Shown here one piece after another: positions 55,423 to 64,000 of a stretch of 64,000 nucleotides of DNA (positions are counted from its first letter, which is position 1; the number at the start of each line of letters is the position of its first letter). Made by a program: the position numbers and the translations under genes. A model generated the notes under the pieces. The model was not told where the DNA came from, ran no database searches, and was given only the letters and a program-made list of their open reading frames with translations. Origin of the DNA: Effusibacillus lacus (GTDB lineage: Bacteria; Bacillota; Bacilli; Tumebacillales; Effusibacillaceae); contig NZ_BDUF01000064.1 of assembly GCF_002335525.1 (NCBI RefSeq), positions 29,041 to 93,040 on the forward strand, read 5' to 3'.

Positions 55423-56634
55423 TTACACAGGTTGATAAAGTTCCACAAGCGTTTGCTCCACAATACTTACGGCCTGATCGATATGCTCTTTCTCCACGAT
55501 CAGCGGCGGCGTGAACCGCACCGCATTGCCGCCTGCCACGGTCAGCAGCAATCCTTTCTCCAGGCAGGCTTTGATCACGTCTCCTGCCGGGCGGTCCAGG
55601 GACAACCCGACCAACAGTCCCATGCCACGCACTTCCTGTGCAACAAAATATTTGCCAACCAGTGTTTGCAGCTTATCCACCAGGTACGCACCCATTTCAC
55701 GGACATGTGCCAGGATACCCTCCTGAAGCAGAATCTCGACCGTCGCAACTCCTGCTGCGGTTGCAAGCGGATTGCCGCCAAAGGTACTGGCGTGGGTGCC
55801 CGGTACCATCACATCCGCCACATGCTGCTTGGCCAGCACTGCCCCGATGGGGACTCCGTTTGCCAAGCCTTTCGCCAGAGCGATAATGTCCGGTTCCACC
55901 CCAAGCTGCTCATAGGCAAAAAAAGTCCCCGTTCTGCCCACACCGGTCTGCACTTCATCAAATATCAACAGAACCCCGTTTTCATCGCACAGCTTTCGCA
56001 GATTCATCAGAAACTGCTTGTCAAAGGGCCTGACTCCGCCTTCTCCTTGCACCGGCTCCAACAAGACGGCACAGGTCTTTTCCGGTGACAGGAATGACTT
56101 CACCGACTCCAGATCGCCCGACTGTGCGTAATGGAAACCCGGAACCAGCGGGGCGAAACCTTCCTGGTATTTCTGCTGGCAGGTAGCGGTCAAGGCACCC
56201 AGTGTTCTGCCGTGAAAGGAATGTTCGAAAGTGATGATCTCATGTTTTTCCGGACCGTAATTCTTGTGGGCATACCGGCGCGCCATCTTGATGGAGCCTT
56301 CAATTGCTTCCGCACCGGAGTTGCAGAAAAACACCTGGTCACAGCAGGACAACTCCACCAACTTTCCGGCCAATTCCATCTGGCTCGGAATGTGGAACAG
56401 GTTCGAGCAGTGCAGCAAGGTCGATGCCTGTCGGGCAATGACTTCGGCAATTTTCGGGTGGGCGTGACCGAGTCCAGTAACTGCAATGCCCGCTGTGAAA
56501 TCAAGGTATTGTTTCCCCTTGTCATCGTAAAGCCAGACCCCTTCTCCCTTAACCATTGCGACCGGCCACCGGCCATACGTTTGCATTACATGATTCGCCA
56601 CACCATTTGTCCCATTGTCATTCAACTTGCTCAT
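55423..56634 (-). CDS. argD: Acetylornithine aminotransferase
   Basis: ArgD is a PLP aminotransferase of class III that makes N-acetylornithine. The 403-residue product has FCNSGAEAIEGSIKMAR, LIFDEVQTGVGRTG and the PLP-Lys in IIALAKGLANGVPIGA. It overlaps argB by four bases and is last in argCJBD. Confidence 0.95.
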   Translation of the reverse strand: MSKLNDNGTNGVANHVMQTYGRWPVAMVKGEGVWLYDDKGKQYLDFTAGIAVTGLGHAHPKIAEVIARQASTLLHCSNLFHIPSQMELAGKLVELSCCDQVFFCNSGAEAIEGSIKMARRYAHKNYGPEKHEIITFEHSFHGRTLGALTATCQQKYQEGFAPLVPGFHYAQSGDLESVKSFLSPEKTCAVLLEPVQGEGGVRPFDKQFLMNLRKLCDENGVLLIFDEVQTGVGRTGTFFAYEQLGVEPDIIALAKGLANGVPIGAVLAKQHVADVMVPGTHASTFGGNPLATAAGVATVEILLQEGILAHVREMGAYLVDKLQTLVGKYFVAQEVRGMGLLVGLSLDRPAGDVIKACLEKGLLLTVAGGNAVRFTPPLIVEKEHIDQAVSIVEQTLVELYQPV

Positions 56635-57488
56635 GCGGACTCCCCTCCGATTACCATCGTGCCAATCCCCTGATCGGTAAAGACTTCAAGCAGAAGTGCG
56701 TGCGGCTCCTCCCCGTTCAGAATGTGAACATGCTTGGCTCCCGCCGCAAGCGCCTGCAGGCATGCTTCGACTTTCGGCACCATGCCGCCTGTAATTTGGC
56801 CCTCTTCCATCAATTGTTGAATTCCGGCTGGGGTAATCTGATTGAGGACTTGCTTGCCATCCTGCGTCTCGCACATAATGCCTGGTACGTCAGTCAGCAA
56901 GACCAATTTTTCCGCTTGCAGGGCCCCTGCAATGGCTCCTGCCGCCGAATCGGCATTCACGTTGTAACGAACTCCGTTGTCATCGACCCCTATCGGGGCA
57001 ATGATCGGAACCACACTAGCGTTTAGCATTTGGTCAAGGAGAGAATGGGAAACCTCCACCACTTCTCCCACAAGGCCCAGTTCGGCACGTTTCTGTTTTA
57101 CCCGCAAGAGGCCCCCGTCAACACCTGTCAAACCTACGGCGGGAACCCCATGTTTATGGAATGTGGCTGCTATTCTCTTGTTTACGCTGCCCCCCAACAC
57201 CATCTCTACCACGTTCATGGTCTCGGAATCCGTGACCCGGAGTCCATCCACAAACTTGGATTCGATTTGCAGGCGATTCAACATGGCGGAAATCTCTTTT
57301 CCCCCGCCGTGAACCACAACCGGACGGATTCCAGCCTGTTTCAGCCATATGATATCCAGAATCACCTGTTCAAAAGGCCCGCCCATGGCGGAACCTCCAT
57401 ACTTGATGACCATCGTTTTTCCGGCGAACCGTTTGATATAGGGCAGGGCTTCAATCAGCACCGACGCCTTCGCTGTCCACTCCGTCAT
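56631..57488 (-). CDS. argB: Acetylglutamate kinase
   Basis: ArgB phosphorylates N-acetylglutamate. The 285-residue product has the N-terminal KTMVIKYGGSAM glycine loop, VVVHGGGKEISAML and the C-terminal GGMVPKVEACLQAL. ATG 57488 has GGGTGAAAACACA upstream; the frame can extend into the argJ end. Confidence 0.95.
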   Translation of the reverse strand: MTEWTAKASVLIEALPYIKRFAGKTMVIKYGGSAMGGPFEQVILDIIWLKQAGIRPVVVHGGGKEISAMLNRLQIESKFVDGLRVTDSETMNVVEMVLGGSVNKRIAATFHKHGVPAVGLTGVDGGLLRVKQKRAELGLVGEVVEVSHSLLDQMLNASVVPIIAPIGVDDNGVRYNVNADSAAGAIAGALQAEKLVLLTDVPGIMCETQDGKQVLNQITPAGIQQLMEEGQITGGMVPKVEACLQALAAGAKHVHILNGEEPHALLLEVFTDQGIGTMVIGGESA

Positions 57489-57528
57489 TGTGTTTTCACC
57501 CAACACTCCGCACACATCCAATCCTTCA

Positions 57529-58764
57529 TCAGGTTCGATAACTCCCGTTGATTTTGACGTATTCATAAGTCAGGTCACAACCGTAAGCAGTTGCACTGCA
57601 GCTGCCAACATTGAGATTTACCTTGAAGATGACCGGGTCCTTCTCCAGTTCCCGGGTTGCAGCCGCTTCGTCATAAGAGAGTCCCATCCCTTCCGCAGCC
57701 ACCTGAACATCTCCAATCCAGATGTCGACCTTGTTCGGATCTACATAGGCGCCGGAGCGTCCGATGGCCATCATCAGGCGTCCCCAGTTGGCATCCGCAC
57801 CGAATACGGCTGTCTTGACCAAGCTTGATCCAACAATGGTTTTGGCCGCCTGTTCCGCATCTTTCTCCGTCTGTGCACCCGTTACCTGCGCCACGATCAG
57901 GCGAGTGGCCCCTTCTCCATCCCGGGCAATGGCTTTTGCCAAATGAAGGGCAACATATTCAAGCGCATCGAGAAAAATGGGCCAGTCCTGATGCGAGGGG
58001 GTCAACAGGTCATTCCCCGCCATTCCGTTGGCAAGCAGCAGCACCATGTCATTCGTGCTTGTGTCGCCGTCTACCGTAATCCGGTTGAATGTTTTGTTGG
58101 TCACCTGTTTTAACGCCGCTTGCAAAGCTGCTTGTTCAACCTTGGCATCCGTTGTGATGAACCCGAGCATCGTGGCCATATTCGGATGAATCATGCCTGA
58201 ACCTTTGGCCGCGCCGGCAATGGTTACCGTTTTCCCGTCAATTTCTGCACTTACGGCAATCTCCTTTTTTACCAGATCCGTGGTCATGATGGCTTCCGCA
58301 AAATCGGCCCCGCCGTCCGGGCTGAGACGGTTGGCAGCTTCCTCAATCCCTGCCCCGATTCGGGTCATGGGCAACAAAACCCCAATCACACCTGTTGAAG
58401 CAACCCCGATCTGATTCGGATCAATGCCAAGAGCTTTGGCTGTCAGTTCCTGCATGGCTTGGGCGTCCAGCAGACCCTGTTGTCCGGTACATGCATTGGC
58501 ATTACCCGAGTTCACGACGACAGCCTGCAAGAGGCCCGACTGTTCCAGAGATTGTTTGGTAACCAGTATGGGTGCCGCTTGCACGGCGTTTGTTGTGTAA
58601 ACACCCGCAGCCACTGCCGGGATCTCCGAGTAGAGGATGGCTACGTCTTTCTTTTCTTTTCTCCCGTTCTTGATTCCGGCCGAAACAGCGGCTGCCTTGA
58701 ACCCGGCTGGGGTTGTCACTCCCCCGTTGTCCAGAACCTGTATCTTGCTGTTTACCTTTTGCAT
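57529..58764 (-). CDS. argJ: Glutamate N-acetyltransferase / amino-acid acetyltransferase
   Basis: ArgJ transfers acetyl groups from acetylornithine to glutamate, closing the acetyl cycle. In some Bacilli it also uses acetyl-CoA. The 411-residue precursor carries the autocleavage site before the nucleophilic Thr in MIHPNMATMLGF and ends with CDLTYEYVKINGSYRT. It is the second gene of argCJBD. Confidence 0.96.
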   Translation of the reverse strand: MQKVNSKIQVLDNGGVTTPAGFKAAAVSAGIKNGRKEKKDVAILYSEIPAVAAGVYTTNAVQAAPILVTKQSLEQSGLLQAVVVNSGNANACTGQQGLLDAQAMQELTAKALGIDPNQIGVASTGVIGVLLPMTRIGAGIEEAANRLSPDGGADFAEAIMTTDLVKKEIAVSAEIDGKTVTIAGAAKGSGMIHPNMATMLGFITTDAKVEQAALQAALKQVTNKTFNRITVDGDTSTNDMVLLLANGMAGNDLLTPSHQDWPIFLDALEYVALHLAKAIARDGEGATRLIVAQVTGAQTEKDAEQAAKTIVGSSLVKTAVFGADANWGRLMMAIGRSGAYVDPNKVDIWIGDVQVAAEGMGLSYDEAAATRELEKDPVIFKVNLNVGSCSATAYGCDLTYEYVKINGSYRT

Positions 58765-58790
58765 ATATTTCCCGCCTTCGGTGCATAAAT

Positions 58791-59828
58791 TTACGGATAC
58801 AGAGGCACTTCATCCAACCCGGCCGTTTCCTCAAACCCCGCCATGATGTTCAGATTCTGCACCGCCTGGCCGGATGCTCCTTTCACCAGATTGTCAATGA
58901 CAGACAAGACGGTAAGGCGTCCCGTGCGATCATCCAAAGACAATCCGATGTCGCAGCGGTTGGAACCCGTGACTTCCTTTGTTTGGGGATAGTTGCCCAC
59001 CGGACGGATACGGACGAATGGTTTCCCTTCATATGTGCTGTGATACAAATCAAACAACCGGGACTGGGTCCACCCTGCTGAGACCCTGGCATAACAGGTT
59101 GCCAGGATTCCTCTGGTCATGGGAACCAGGTGCGGCGTAAAGGTCATAACCACCTTTTTGCCCGCCGCCTTGGACAACTGTTGCTCGATCTCCGGAGTAT
59201 GCTGGTGGTGGTTGACCTTATAAGCCTTGAAATTCTCGTTTACCTCGGAAAAAACAGACCCGAGCGCAGCCGCCCGACCGGCTCCTGAGACGCCTGATTT
59301 GGCATCCACAATGATCGAATCCGGTTCGATGGCTCCCGCTTCCACCAGAGGCAAGAGGGCAAGCAGAGTTGCAGTCGGATAACATCCCGGATTGGCAATC
59401 AATTGTGCCTTTTCAATCTCCGTCCGATACCACTCGGAAAGCCCGTAAACCGCCTGCTTCTGGATCGGTTCCGGAACCGGAGTTTTCTTATACCATTTAC
59501 TGTACATATCTCCCGGCAACCGCAAATCTCCACCAAGATCGATTACACGCAGCCCTTTTTTTAGCAGGTTCGGGACAATGCTTCCCGTGTGACCACTTGG
59601 CAGCGCAATAAATACAAAATCGGCCCTCTCAGCGATTAAATCCGGATCGGTGTTCTCCACCGGCTGGTTGTAAATCCCCTGCAAGTGAGGGTAGATATCC
59701 TGAATCCTCTTTCCGGCCGACGAATCTCCCGTCAGGCAGACGATATCAACTTCCGGGTGGCGATGCAGCAAGCGCAGCAGCTCGACTCCCGTATAACCAG
59801 ACGCTCCCACGACGGCTGCACGAATCAT
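58791..59828 (-). CDS. argC: N-acetyl-gamma-glutamyl-phosphate reductase
   Basis: ArgC reduces acetylglutamyl phosphate with NADPH. The 345-residue product begins IRAAVVGASGYTGVELLRLL, has the catalytic Cys in ANPGCYPTATLLAL and SGVSGAGR nearby. It is first in argCJBD. Confidence 0.97.
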   Translation of the reverse strand: MIRAAVVGASGYTGVELLRLLHRHPEVDIVCLTGDSSAGKRIQDIYPHLQGIYNQPVENTDPDLIAERADFVFIALPSGHTGSIVPNLLKKGLRVIDLGGDLRLPGDMYSKWYKKTPVPEPIQKQAVYGLSEWYRTEIEKAQLIANPGCYPTATLLALLPLVEAGAIEPDSIIVDAKSGVSGAGRAAALGSVFSEVNENFKAYKVNHHQHTPEIEQQLSKAAGKKVVMTFTPHLVPMTRGILATCYARVSAGWTQSRLFDLYHSTYEGKPFVRIRPVGNYPQTKEVTGSNRCDIGLSLDDRTGRLTVLSVIDNLVKGASGQAVQNLNIMAGFEETAGLDEVPLYP

Positions 59829-59881
59829 GTTTCTTCCCCCTACATAATGCTGGAATGAACGATTGATCTCCTCAAACGATA

Positions 59882-59916
59882 TGAATGATTATACATAAGT
59901 ATGTATATTATTTCAA
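59882..59916 (-). promoter_or_regulatory. argCJBD promoter overlapped by two ARG-box-like sites
   Basis: TTGAAA (59911-59916) and TATAAT (59888-59893) are 17 bp apart on the minus strand. TGAATGATTATACA (59882-59895) covers the -10 and TGTATATTATTTCA (59902-59915) covers the -35; each is one or two bases from TGNATWWWWATNCA. Confidence 0.75.
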
Positions 59917-59984
59917 TACAATTCACAACAGAAAACGCCACCCGCCCTCCCTTTATGGAAGAACAAATGGCGTATGTAGCAAGC

Positions 59985-60329
59985 TTATTTCTTTGCTGCC
60001 AGCCAGCTGGACAGAGAGTTGATTTCGTCAGCGGAGAGCATCTTTTCAAAGGCCGGCATTCCATTGCCACCTTGTTGAATCTTGGTCTTGATCTGGTCTT
60101 GAGACAGCTTGCCGCCTACATTCGTCAATTTTGGAAACGAACCTGTCCCTTCTAATCCTTTTCCATGGCAAGAAGCACAGTTTTTGGTGTAAGCTGCGGG
60201 GATATCCGATGCAGCAGGGGGGGTCGCCGTACCTGTATTGCCACCTTTGGTATCCCCTCCCGAGGAGCATCCGGTCGCAATCAAAGCAATACCCAATGCA
60301 GCCGCAATCAACCATTTGGTTTTGTTCAT
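59985..60329 (-). CDS. Lipoprotein cytochrome c (c-551 type)
   Basis: The 114-residue protein has a lipobox ending at C21, a Gly/Thr linker, the heme site CASCH at 51-55 and the axial Met in GNGMPAF (residue 91). It would carry electrons at the outer face of the membrane, probably to an oxidase. It resembles CccB of B. subtilis. The gene is monocistronic and lies beside a copper-site lipoprotein. Confidence 0.9.
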   Translation of the reverse strand: MNKTKWLIAAALGIALIATGCSSGGDTKGGNTGTATPPAASDIPAAYTKNCASCHGKGLEGTGSFPKLTNVGGKLSQDQIKTKIQQGGNGMPAFEKMLSADEINSLSSWLAAKK

Positions 60330-60444
60330 TGGTTCCTCTCCTTTGGCACTATTAGTGATTTGAGTAAGTTGAGTGTATCATAGAGCGTTTGAATTAATCT
60401 ATGGAGTTCAAAAATTGTTCACCGTGTTTAAACATACTCCAAGC

Positions 60445-60480
60445 AAAAAACCCCTCGAATTTTTATCAAGGGGTTTTTTT
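60445..60480. terminator. Bidirectional terminator after the cupredoxin gene
   Basis: AAAAAACCCCT and AAGGGGTTTTTT pair around an AT-rich loop; T runs follow on both strands. Confidence 0.85.
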
Positions 60481-60495
60481 ATGATTTTATTGCGT

Positions 60496-60933
60496 TTATT
60501 TAACAACAATTTTGGCGGTCATTGCAGTGTGCTTGTCGGTCGGACCGCAGATCGTGTTGCAGAAGACTTCATATTCACCCGGTTTGTCAGGTGTCCACTC
60601 CACCGTTTTGCTCATTCCGGGGCCCACTTGGTCAGCCTTCACACTGGTGTTCTTGATGGAATAGCCATGCATGCCTTCTTTGGTGGCAAAGGTCAGTTTG
60701 ACCTTGTCGCCGGCCTTGATCTCTACCGGCTGCACTTCAATTTTATAGTTGGTTCCTTCCACTTTAACCTCTTTCACGCTGCCTGTTGCAGCAGTGTTGG
60801 AAGAAGTGGAGGATTGACTGGAAGTCTGACTGTTCGAAGGAGCAGAGTTGTTTGCAGGCTTATCGCCACCGCATCCCGCAAGGATTCCAAGTGAAACAAC
60901 AGCGATACCTGTTAAAGTTGCAATTTTTTTCAT
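60496..60933 (-). CDS. Lipoprotein cupredoxin with CuA-like motif
   Basis: The 145-residue protein has a lipobox (ILAGC, C21), a Ser/Asn-rich linker and a cupredoxin domain at about 55-145. Candidate copper ligands are H89 (GMHGYS), C125, C129, H135 and M138 in CNTICGPTDKHTAM. This resembles the CuA site of cytochrome oxidase subunit II, but C129 to H135 is two residues longer than usual. I start at M 60933, nine bases after GGAGG. It may shuttle electrons or help assemble copper oxidases. Confidence 0.85.
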   Translation of the reverse strand: MKKIATLTGIAVVSLGILAGCGGDKPANNSAPSNSQTSSQSSTSSNTAATGSVKEVKVEGTNYKIEVQPVEIKAGDKVKLTFATKEGMHGYSIKNTSVKADQVGPGMSKTVEWTPDKPGEYEVFCNTICGPTDKHTAMTAKIVVK

Positions 60934-61022
60934 CTGTTCCATCCTCCTTTTCCTGACTCTTATCTTACCACCATTCCAAAAAGGAGTGAGTGACAGTTCT
61001 GTGAACGATCCTTGATTTCTCG

Positions 61023-63026
61023 CTATTTTTCGAGTGTTTGTTCAACAAGAGATACCACATTCTGAACTGTAAAACCATATTCCTCGATCACTTTGTCCCC
61101 AGGAGCAGAAGCGCCAAACTGGCTGATTCCCAGGACTTTGCCCTGATCCCCTACATAACGTTCCCATCCCATGGGATGCCCCATTTCAATGGCGACGCGG
61201 GCCTTCACATGGGGCGGCAGCACTTCATCCTTGTAGGCTTGCGGTTGTTTGTCAAACAGCTCCCAACTTGGCATGCTGACCACCCTGGCGGATACCCCCC
61301 TGGCAGTCAGTTCTTGCTGTGCTTTCAGGGCAAGGCTTACTTCCGAACCGGTTGCGATCAGAATCGCCTGGGGTGCATCGGTCGAGTCTGAGATTACATA
61401 TGCGCCACGGGCCACTTTTTCCCCGATGTGATCCTGGGTACCCTCCAAAACCGGCAGTCCTTGACGGGAGAGAACAATCGTCACCGGACCTTTGCTGTCT
61501 GCTACCGCATAACGATAAGCGCCGACTGTTTCGTTGGCATCGGCCGGCCGAATTACGGTCATGCCGGGGATTACGCGCATGGCGGCGAGATGTTCAATCG
61601 GTTGGTGGGTCGGTCCGTCTTCCCCAACCGCAATGCTGTCATGAGTCATGACGTAGATTACGGGAACCTTCATCAGAGCAGACAGCCGCATGGCAGGACG
61701 CAGGTAATCGGAGAACACGAAGAACGTTCCCCCGTACACCTTGAGCCCTCCGTGCAGCATCATACCGTTCAGGACAGCGCCCATTGCGTGTTCACGAACG
61801 CCAAACCACATGTTCCGGCCACTGTAATCCCCTGCGTTAAAGTTGGAATCACCTTTCAGCAATGTCATATTGGAAGATGCCAGATCAGCGGAACCTCCAA
61901 GGAAATAGGGTACTGTTCCCGCGATGGCGTTCAGTACGTCTCCGGAAGCGTTTCGTGTTGCGATCTTGCCCTTGTCCACAGTGTATTTCGGCAGTTTGGC
62001 ATCCCAATCAGCGGGAAGTTTGCCCTCCACGGCCAATTCAAACTGCTTCGCCAACTCCGGGAACTCCCGCTTGTAGCGGTCGAATCCTTGCTGCCACTCC
62101 GCCTCCGCCTTTTCCCCGGCTTCTGCAACTTTGGCAAAATGTTGGCGGACATCTTCCGGAACATGAAACGGCTCATGCGGCCACTGGTAGTTTTCTTTGG
62201 TCCGTTTGGCTTCCTCGCTGCCCAGCGGTTTGCCGTGAGCTTCCGCGCTTCCTGCACGGTTTGGACTGCCGAAACCGATGGTCGTTTTGACTTCTATCAA
62301 TGTCGGCTGATCTGTATGCTCTTGGGCTTTCGCAATTGCCTGTTCAATAGCCTGCGTATCGTTTCCGTCTTCCACCCGCAATACCTGCCAGCCATATGCC
62401 TCAAAGCGCTTCGATACATCTTCACTGAAGGAAAGGTTTAACTCCCCGTCCAGCGAGATGTCATTGGAATCATAGAGGACAATCAAGCGGCCCAGCTTCA
62501 GATGTCCAGCCAGTGAGGCGGCTTCAGAGGCAACACCTTCCATCAGGTCACCGTCTCCGCATATTACATATGTATAATGGGCAATCAACTCATGCCCGGG
62601 GCGATTGTAGGTAGCAGCCATGTGTCGTTCTGCCATGGCCATTCCGACTGCCATTGAAATGCCTTGTCCAAGTGGGCCGGTCGTTGCTTCCACACCCGGA
62701 GTATGTCCGAATTCGGGGTGCCCGGGAGTACGGCTTCCCCATTGGCGGAAATTTTTCAGATCGTCCATGGTTACGTCGTATCCGCACAAATGCAGCAGGC
62801 TGTAGAGAAGCATGGATCCATGTCCGGCCGACAGGACAAAACGATCACGATTAAACCATGATGGATTCTTGGGGTTGTGCTTCATAAACCGGGTCCACAA
62901 CACATAAGCCATCGGTGCTGCTCCCATAGGCATGCCGGGATGGCCCGAATTGGCTTTGTCCACACCGTCTATGGAGAGGGTGCGAATGGTATTGATCGCA
63001 AGCTGTTCCAATGAATGGGTCGTCAT
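61023..63026 (-). CDS. tkt: Transketolase
   Basis: Transketolase moves two-carbon units in the pentose phosphate pathway. The 667-residue product has the ThDP motif [15 protein letters not shown], the N-terminal [19 protein letters not shown] and the Pyr-domain Glu in [27 protein letters not shown] precedes ATG 63026. It is probably a single-gene unit. Confidence 0.97.
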   Translation of the reverse strand: MTTHSLEQLAINTIRTLSIDGVDKANSGHPGMPMGAAPMAYVLWTRFMKHNPKNPSWFNRDRFVLSAGHGSMLLYSLLHLCGYDVTMDDLKNFRQWGSRTPGHPEFGHTPGVEATTGPLGQGISMAVGMAMAERHMAATYNRPGHELIAHYTYVICGDGDLMEGVASEAASLAGHLKLGRLIVLYDSNDISLDGELNLSFSEDVSKRFEAYGWQVLRVEDGNDTQAIEQAIAKAQEHTDQPTLIEVKTTIGFGSPNRAGSAEAHGKPLGSEEAKRTKENYQWPHEPFHVPEDVRQHFAKVAEAGEKAEAEWQQGFDRYKREFPELAKQFELAVEGKLPADWDAKLPKYTVDKGKIATRNASGDVLNAIAGTVPYFLGGSADLASSNMTLLKGDSNFNAGDYSGRNMWFGVREHAMGAVLNGMMLHGGLKVYGGTFFVFSDYLRPAMRLSALMKVPVIYVMTHDSIAVGEDGPTHQPIEHLAAMRVIPGMTVIRPADANETVGAYRYAVADSKGPVTIVLSRQGLPVLEGTQDHIGEKVARGAYVISDSTDAPQAILIATGSEVSLALKAQQELTARGVSARVVSMPSWELFDKQPQAYKDEVLPPHVKARVAIEMGHPMGWERYVGDQGKVLGISQFGASAPGDKVIEEYGFTVQNVVSLVEQTLEK

Positions 63027-63052
63027 GATGGTTACCTCCATAAAGAAATTAG

Positions 63053-63087
63053 AAAAACACCGCCCGCAAAAAATCCTGTTAGCGGTG
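63053..63087 (-). terminator. Terminator after the YitT-family gene
   Basis: CACCGC and GCGGTG pair around a long loop and are followed on the minus strand by TTTTTC. Confidence 0.65.
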
Positions 63088-63089
63088 GT

Positions 63090-63965
63090 TCATACGGACG
63101 GCAATCGAAATCCCTGTCCCAACACTTCATGCGCATCGGACACAATGACAAATGCACCCGGATCTATTACTCGAACAAGATCCTTCAAATTGGAAACTTC
63201 CGACTGGCTGACGACACAGAGAAGAATATTCCGATCTTCTCCTGTATAGCCTCCAACCGCTTTAATTTTTGTTACCCCCCGATCCAACGTATGAAGAATC
63301 TCTTTCTGAATCCGGTTGTTCTGATCAGAGATAACATAAGCCACTTTGGATCGCCCGATTCCTTCCTGAATGAAGTCAATCGTTTTGCCGGTGACAAACA
63401 AGCTTACCAATGCGTACAAAATCCGTTCCACGCTGAACATGACGGCAGCAGATGCGATGATAATCCCGTCAATCAGCAACAAGAGAATTCCCGGGGATAA
63501 TCCCGACAGTTTCTCAACTAGTCTTGCCAGCAAATCGGTGCCTCCTGTGGTTCCCCGTCCACGAAAAACCACACCCAGACCGCCTCCCAGCAGCACCCCA
63601 CCGTAGATGGAAGCCAACAAGGCTTCATCCGTTAAGGGAGACAGCCGAAGAAATCCGGTGACTGCAATAAAGGCGGCCAAAATGACAAATCCGTACAAGG
63701 TCTTGAGGCCGAAAGCCTGTCCCCCGAGCATTTTCCATCCGGCAAAATACAGAGGAATGTTCAATGCCAGTGTAGTGATTGAAATCGGCAGACCAAAAGC
63801 ATACTCAAGCAGAATCCCGATTCCCGTTAAACCGCCTGTTACAATCTGGTTGGGAACGAATACCCAGTTGACCGATACTGCGATGAAAAAGGCGCCTATT
63901 GTGATGTACAGGAAGTCACGTGCCCATGAGATTGTCGGCGGTACGCGGGTTCGACTGCGTTTCAC
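63090..63965 (-). CDS. YitT-family membrane protein with DUF2179 domain
   Basis: The 291-residue protein has five to six membrane helices in residues 15-190 (signature PNQIVTGGLTGIGILLEY and GRGTTGGTDLLARL) and a cytoplasmic C-terminal DUF2179 domain (GRSKVAYVISDQNNRIQKEI). The family is widespread in Bacilli and of unknown function. The start is GTG with GGGAGGATCTGTC upstream. Confidence 0.9.
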   Translation of the reverse strand: MKRSRTRVPPTISWARDFLYITIGAFFIAVSVNWVFVPNQIVTGGLTGIGILLEYAFGLPISITTLALNIPLYFAGWKMLGGQAFGLKTLYGFVILAAFIAVTGFLRLSPLTDEALLASIYGGVLLGGGLGVVFRGRGTTGGTDLLARLVEKLSGLSPGILLLLIDGIIIASAAVMFSVERILYALVSLFVTGKTIDFIQEGIGRSKVAYVISDQNNRIQKEILHTLDRGVTKIKAVGGYTGEDRNILLCVVSQSEVSNLKDLVRVIDPGAFVIVSDAHEVLGQGFRLPSV

Positions 63966-64000
63966 GACAGATCCTCCCGGTTGTCTGGTAGTAGGGGTTG

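Overview
The window is chromosomal DNA of a spore-forming Bacillota in the Bacilli, with moderate GC content. Gene order strongly follows Bacillus subtilis: the his operon with TPR gene and trxB, then yvoF-ppaX-yvoD-hprK, yvlD/yvlC, uvrB-uvrA, and minJ-ctpB-ftsX-ftsE. A SelB selenocysteine elongation factor, Cse60-like and YjcZ-like small spore proteins, and CuA-like/cytochrome c lipoproteins suggest a relative of Alicyclobacillaceae (Effusibacillus/Tumebacillus type). That family placement is a guess from gene content. Almost all housekeeping genes are on the minus strand.

Region by region. 0-6.3 kb: selB, trxB, a TPR/HTH protein, a 55-aa Cse60-like gene and an HD-GYP protein. 6.3-12.9 kb: a compact, translationally coupled hisZGDBHAF(IE) operon with a consensus promoter and an operator-like palindrome. 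13-22 kb: a catabolite-control block (yvoF, ppaX, yvoD, M23 peptidase, hprK, msmX-like ATPase, CdaR-like regulator, HAD phosphatase) plus yvlD/yvlC. 22-34 kb: LexA-boxed uvrB-uvrA, motA-motB, a MinJ-like PDZ protein, ctpB, ftsE-ftsX and a zinc-ribbon protein.

34.1-36.8 kb is an accessory islet. It holds a WYL-regulator remnant, a broken GNAT gene, an argH C-terminal fragment, a HEPN/MNT-type pair (HI0074/HI0073 families), a 3' remnant of a ycdB-like gene, and a DUF6922/AbiEii pair. The AbiEii cassette is bracketed by two 69-bp copies of the ycdB-like 3' end with its terminator. 36.8-38.5 kb is the intact YcdB-family gene.

38.6-60 kb holds arginine biosynthesis in two blocks, carAB-argF-argG-argH and argCJBD. 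A stretch of about 8 kb separates them. It carries palindromic repeats, a YjcZ-like gene, a lipoprotein glycoside hydrolase with a coupled mini-lipoprotein, an ArgA-like N-acetylglutamate synthase, an AT-rich islet with two secreted proteins of unknown function and an orphan winged-helix regulator, a pyruvate oxidase-like enzyme and a GNAT. ARG boxes matching or nearly matching TGNATWWWWATNCA lie on the carA, argA-like and argC promoters, so the three arginine units are probably co-repressed by ArgR/AhrC. 60-64 kb: cytochrome c and cupredoxin lipoproteins, transketolase and a YitT-family membrane protein.

No rRNA, tRNA, CRISPR array, transposase or integrase was seen. The most unusual parts are the toxin-antitoxin islet with duplicated gene 3' ends, the AT-rich secreted-protein islet, and several small genes under 60 codons that are easy to miss.
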